33,006 nucleotides of DNA from positions 1 through 33,006 of the forward strand of contig PLDW01000337.1 in the NCBI GenBank assembly GCA_003136315.1. Direction: 5' to 3'. The position numbers and the translations under genes were made by a program. Shown piece after piece: positions 30,201 through 33,006 of this stretch (its first letter is position 1; every line of letters starts with the position of its first letter). The notes beneath the pieces were generated by a model. That model was given only the letters and a program-made list of their open reading frames with translations. It was not told where the DNA came from and did no database searches. Source of the DNA: Gemmataceae bacterium (GTDB lineage: Bacteria > Planctomycetota > Planctomycetia > Gemmatales > Gemmataceae).

Positions 30201-32868
30201 CGGCGTTCGCCCGCGGCGTGCCGTAGTCCACGGTCGCGGCAACTGACCTCTCGGCCGAGGAATCGGCCTCGATGCTCCAGACGGCGTCTTTCTTCAAATG
30301 CGCGATTTGAACCGACCTGGGCGAGACGCCAAACAGGTCGGCGGCGAACGCCTGGAGGTCGTCCTCCGGTATCCAGGGGGCTCCGAGATTGGCGTCGATG
30401 TCCCCGGGGAGCACGTCTTCCGGCTGCACGGCTTTCAGGGCCTCGGCGTTCCGGGAATAGGCCGAACCAGCCCTCAAGGCGGCGGCGAGCTTGGCACGAA
30501 CGTGGCCTGACAAATAGGCGTCGGCGGTTTCCCAATGTCCCGATTCGGGGTCCAGAAAGATGAGGTCCCCGAGTTCTGCGACGATCTGGTCTTCCAGCTT
30601 GCCGTACAGGCCCCGAATGAATGGCAAATCGATCCCGCCGCGCTGATCGAGCGAGACGAGGAGCCCTTCCTCGGCGGTCGAGACCTTGGTGACGGGCGGG
30701 TTATTCCCCACCACGTCTTTTTCCATGATGGCAGCCTTCCGGGCCTTACCGGTCAGTTCGTCGTAATCCTCCAGGGACATGACCAGCATGGCGTCCGGGT
30801 CCTCGCGGAATTTCACGAGGTTCGGCATCCTCCGGATCATGCTTCCCTCTACGCTGCTTTCCCCGAAGGTGGTCTTGTTGATTGGGCCGTATGCGGCGAC
30901 AAACCGGTCATAAGCCTGATTGAGTTCCTGCCTCGCTTCGATTCGATTTGCTTCCGGCCAGCCGTCGTTCTGCGACTGTAAAACCCTGCGCGCTCGGTCC
31001 CGCAGCCCAATCAGGGCGGCGAGCCGCTTGCCGGTCATGGTTCCGCCTTCTTTCAAGGCCGTCCCGCCGTAGACCACAGGTTCCGCTTGTCCTTCCAGAA
31101 CCTGGCAGATCGCACGGTCGGCCCGGACGAAGAAACTCCCTTCGCTGATGTGCGGAAGCTGGGGAGGGGGCGTGAAAGGCTGTTGTTCCGCAGTCGCGGA
31201 TACGCGAATCGGAGCAAATTCCGGGAGCGACTGGATCGCGATTTGAAGCTGGGTCGCCAAGTCGCCATTGCTAACGACGCTGTATCCCCCGCCATAGAGA
31301 GAGTCTTTGCTACTGTAGCTGCCGAGCACCATCCCTGGGTGGGTTAGGAAATATCGGTTGATCGGAACGGTCGCGCCTTCGATGTCGGTCGGCTGTGTCT
31401 CCATCCACGCCGGCTCAACATGCCTTGGAGCGTCATCAAGCGACCGCTTCCTCATGAACACGATGTCGGCGATGACCGCCGTTCCTTCCCGCTTAAACGC
31501 ATCTGAAGGTAACCGTATCGCTCCGAGGAAGTCTGCTCGTTCCCCGAGATACTCCCGGATCGAGCCATTCTGTTTGTCTAACGTGTAATGACTCGTCACT
31601 AGCGCCATCATCCCGCCTGGCTTCAGGGCATCAATCGACTTGGCGAAGAAGTAGTCGTGCGTTGCGAACCGCTGTCCCTTGTGCTCGTACTTGACGTCGG
31701 CAAACGGCACATTGCCAACGACGGCGTCAAGTTCGGGCAACCGGGTGTTGTTGAAATCCTCGATCCGGATGTCCTGGCCGGGAAACCGGGCTCGGGCAAT
31801 CCGGCCGGAGATCGAGTCCCGCTCGACGCCGATGAATCGCATCCCTTGCGGGGCCAGAGCGAGGAAGTTTCCGGTCCCGCAGCCTGGTTCGAGCGCCAGA
31901 GCATTTTCAGGCACGCCCATGCGGCGGAGGGCCTGGTGCATTGCTGAAATGACAATTGGGGACGTGTAGAACGCGTTGAACGTGGTTCGCTTGGCTGAGT
32001 CGTATTCTTGTTCGGTCAGCAGGGACTTCAATTCCGCGCCGAGGGACTGCCAGCCCGAGTCCTTGAATCGTTGGGTGACCGGATCAGGAAAAATGGATAA
32101 GGCCACTGGCCCGAAGCCCGCGAACTTTGCGAGCAACTCGCGCTCGTCTGGGGTAGCTGGTCGCTGCTCGCTCTCGACTTTCAGCAGAGTGCGGATTGCG
32201 GTCAGGATGTCGCGGGCTTTGCCCTTCTCGCCGCTGGAAATGACGGTTTGCGGAGATGGTAAGGGAGGTTCTGGGGGCAAGGTCGGGATATTGAAGAGGT
32301 GGACGGGTTCGTTCGAGAAAGGCTGGGTTGGGACAACCGGTCGAGAAGGTTCCTGCGGGGTTTGCGACTCGGGCTCTGCAGAAGCAGGTTCCCGCTCGGA
32401 AAAAGCGTCGAAGAGAGAAGGACGGCGTTGCCCCCGCGTCTTGGCTACTCGGTCGGCGTAAGACGAAGGAACGCCATTGCTGCGTCGAGGGAGAGCGGCT
32501 CTGCTTCCTCCATCGCTGTCGCGGCGGACAGCCTCTGCTCCAGTTCCTGGAGGGCTATTTCCAGGGCCTCGCTCGAAATCTGTATGTCGCTGCCCGGCCT
32601 GGTTTGGGCGAGGAGGGTTTTCAACTCTTCGTGACGGGTCTTGAGTTCCCGGGCCAAGCGGTTCACTACGGGCAGCATTGCCCGCTGGCTTTTCAGTTGG
32701 TTGTGAATCTCCGGGTATCCCCGAATGAGTTGGAGCGTCAGAGTCACGTATTGCATTGGAAGGGCCTCCTTCGGGGTTCGTCGCGGCTATGTCCTGCGGC
32801 TCGGTCGGGTTGCCAGGATCTGTCGAAAATAGCGAGGGGGTTTTCGATGGTGGACGTTTCCGGGCCAT
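27217..32868 (-). CDS. DarB-like methylase-helicase fusion (~1880 aa; start uncertain)
   Basis: A giant protein of the mobile-element methylase-helicase type. An N-terminal methylase-like domain has EPGCGTGNF (around residue 330) and NVPFADVKYEHKG (around 385), with NVPF in place of NPPF. A superfamily 2 helicase follows: HVVGAGKTFTMATTG (around 1005), LFIDEAHIFKNLETPT (around 1170), FATGTPISNTMVEMYT, and the C-terminal motifs GSTAKMGTGTNVQRRL and EQREGRILRQGNENAEV. Phage P1 DarB, an antirestriction protein, is a relative; protecting the element on entry into a new host is the likely job. The ATG at 32868 has no clear ribosome-binding site. The first ~140 residues are Pro/Gly/Ser-rich and overlap a better-looking gene at 32445-32756, so translation may begin later. 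Confidence 0.85.
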   Translation of the reverse strand: MARKRPPSKTPSLFSTDPGNPTEPQDIAATNPEGGPSNAIRDSDAPTHSGIPGDSQPTEKPAGNAARSEPLGPGTQDPSRRVENPPRPNQAGQRHTDFERGPGNSPPGTGAEAVRRDSDGGSRAALPRRSNGVPSSYADRVAKTRGQRRPSLFDAFSEREPASAEPESQTPQEPSRPVVPTQPFSNEPVHLFNIPTLPPEPPLPSPQTVISSGEKGKARDILTAIRTLLKVESEQRPATPDERELLAKFAGFGPVALSIFPDPVTQRFKDSGWQSLGAELKSLLTEQEYDSAKRTTFNAFYTSPIVISAMHQALRRMGVPENALALEPGCGTGNFLALAPQGMRFIGVERDSISGRIARARFPGQDIRIEDFNNTRLPELDAVVGNVPFADVKYEHKGQRFATHDYFFAKSIDALKPGGMMALVTSHYTLDKQNGSIREYLGERADFLGAIRLPSDAFKREGTAVIADIVFMRKRSLDDAPRHVEPAWMETQPTDIEGATVPINRYFLTHPGMVLGSYSSKDSLYGGGYSVVSNGDLATQLQIAIQSLPEFAPIRVSATAEQQPFTPPPQLPHISEGSFFVRADRAICQVLEGQAEPVVYGGTALKEGGTMTGKRLAALIGLRDRARRVLQSQNDGWPEANRIEARQELNQAYDRFVAAYGPINKTTFGESSVEGSMIRRMPNLVKFREDPDAMLVMSLEDYDELTGKARKAAIMEKDVVGNNPPVTKVSTAEEGLLVSLDQRGGIDLPFIRGLYGKLEDQIVAELGDLIFLDPESGHWETADAYLSGHVRAKLAAALRAGSAYSRNAEALKAVQPEDVLPGDIDANLGAPWIPEDDLQAFAADLFGVSPRSVQIAHLKKDAVWSIEADSSAERSVAATVDYGTPRANAVWLLDLALNMKTPIIFDTVPGTDERVVNQEATLAAKEKQRLIKDRFRTWLFADPERTERLVRLYNDTYNNIRLRLFDGSHLDFPGMNQTVMLRAHQTAAVWRGMCAGNTLLAHVVGAGKTFTMATTGMKMKQAGLIKKPGYVVPNHMLEQFSREFLQLYPNAKLLVATKDDLGRERRKFLTARIASGEWDGIIVTHSSFERIGMSKAYQEQFIREQIREYDQLLIESAGAKASKANRNLTKTIEKQKARRDARLQELLAEDKKDDGLVFDELGIDHLFIDEAHIFKNLETPTKMDRVAGIQTGGSERAFDLYMKARYLGMKRPGHGVTFATGTPISNTMVEMYTMQRFLDPEGLRERGIEHFDAWAATFGEVVETMEISPDGQTLKPRSRFARFVNLPELQQMFRAFSDVQTAEMLGLPVPRLEGGKATIVASPMSEEQQTLQLELVARYDKLRSQKVDPRVDNALAITTDGRKLALDARMLSPSAPDFPGSKVNALVDNVEAVWQRTAPSRGTQLIFCDMGVHPTSWGYSAYDEIARKLIHRGIPKEQIAAIGDADSDAKKQALFDKVRSGQVRVLIGSTAKMGTGTNVQRRLVALHHLDAPWKPAEVEQREGRILRQGNENAEVAIFRYVTQGSFDSYMWQALETKARFISQVITGDNSARQAEDIGAQELSYAEVKAIASGNPAVLTLAESDAEIQRLTMLKKNHADEQFLARRSLRDLPGMIERMSERQAALTADRETAASHADSEVTIGSRSSSRADAAGILAARLETLPETVKETRRLPLGVYRGLRFGMVLHPDFSPEVFLEGETIRHLSLSREHQGARAVLNALERLVGGYETQIASTQQEIAIAEGQLRDYRNRLGTQFPYSSYLSELSDLRDQLKAGLSGGTTEPGAGTPADVPALAERIKALRATHTIDATPDRSGKRRAEAEEPVTARIRRRAMATQTAGSRSEPDEPASQAEASSTPKRPEDRSPANAGASQKPDQPSWQR
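32445..32756 (-). CDS. Small coiled-coil protein upstream of the DarB-like gene
   Basis: 103 aa, ATG 32756 with a perfect AAGGAGG 8 nt upstream. It is helical and charged (IRGYPEIHNQLKSQRAMLPV, VNRLARELKTRHEELKTLLA, ALEIALQELEQRLSAATAME), consistent with a coiled coil. It overlaps, in another frame, the low-complexity N-terminal reading of the DarB-like gene. Codon choice, ribosome-binding site and composition all favour this frame being translated. Function unknown. Its TAG lies at the point where the conserved part of the DarB-like frame begins. Confidence 0.7.
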   Translation of the reverse strand: MQYVTLTLQLIRGYPEIHNQLKSQRAMLPVVNRLARELKTRHEELKTLLAQTRPGSDIQISSEALEIALQELEQRLSAATAMEEAEPLSLDAAMAFLRLTPTE

Positions 32869-33006
32869 ACCGCTGAACTGACAATTGATGACTGCCCAAG
32901 ATGTATCAAACTCTTGCGCCCCGCGCAATTGGACCTAAGCGGCCGAAGCCGCGCGGAGGCAGGAAAAAATCTCGCCTGTGGCAAAATTCCCGCAGGGATT
33001 GGCACG

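Noticed and set aside
32869..33006. Gene at the right edge
   Set aside because: No reading frame with a plausible start and composition; the giant frame beyond 32868 would need a TTG start.

Overview
The window looks like part of a GC-rich (about 60% G+C by eye) bacterial plasmid, or an element with plasmid-type genes. It carries an iteron origin with a RepA-type initiator, a ParA partition locus, a MobF relaxase-helicase, a tyrosine recombinase, a DarB-like methylase-helicase and several toxin-antitoxin cassettes. A host such as a planctomycete (for example Gemmataceae) fits the style of the small addiction-module genes, but this is a low-confidence guess. No rRNA, tRNA, CRISPR array or intact insertion sequence was seen.

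Region 1 (1-11889) is the most interesting part: a probable anti-phage DNA-modification/defence cluster. Six genes run leftward: a DUF4007 protein, a 1167-aa P-loop ATPase, a DndC/BrxP-like PAPS-reductase-family (PP-loop) protein, a second DUF4007-like protein, an unrecognised 162-aa protein, and a second large P-loop ATPase that runs off the left edge. The two ATPases share the same motif order (P-loop, hydrophobic strand ending in DE, CYPLHP). The operon therefore looks like two copies of a DUF4007-ATPase module flanking one sulfur-transfer-type enzyme. Transcribed divergently is a protein of the DNA phosphorothioation-associated putative methyltransferase type. I see no DndA/B/D/E, SspB, PglZ or BrxL, so this does not match the classical Dnd, Ssp or BREX layouts.

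Region 2 (11890-19745) is plasmid maintenance. It holds an AbrB-PIN toxin-antitoxin pair, an origin with six 15-bp iterons, two opposed DnaA boxes and an AT-rich stretch, repA, an orphan DNA methyltransferase, a small conserved-looking plasmid protein, a recombinase-like DNA-binding protein without a catalytic domain, a MazE/AbrB-Doc cassette with a third small gene, a J-domain protein, a ParA partition pair (plus a frameshifted remnant of the small partner) and a dense short-repeat array that may be the centromere and/or oriT.

Region 3 (19746-33006) holds the MobF relaxase and a coupled small gene, a ParD/ParE-like cassette with an extra antitoxin-like gene, an antitoxin-toxin fusion, two small plasmid proteins, a tyrosine recombinase with a truncated relative nearby, and a very large DarB-like methylase-helicase preceded by (and overlapping) a small coiled-coil gene.

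A second unexplained signal is a structured element of about 100-113 nt, found three times (15374-15486, 24861-24969, 26667-26767). Each copy lies 55-65 nt upstream of the start codon of a different small gene on the same strand. Its stems are kept while the bases change, so it is a candidate plasmid-borne structured RNA leader.
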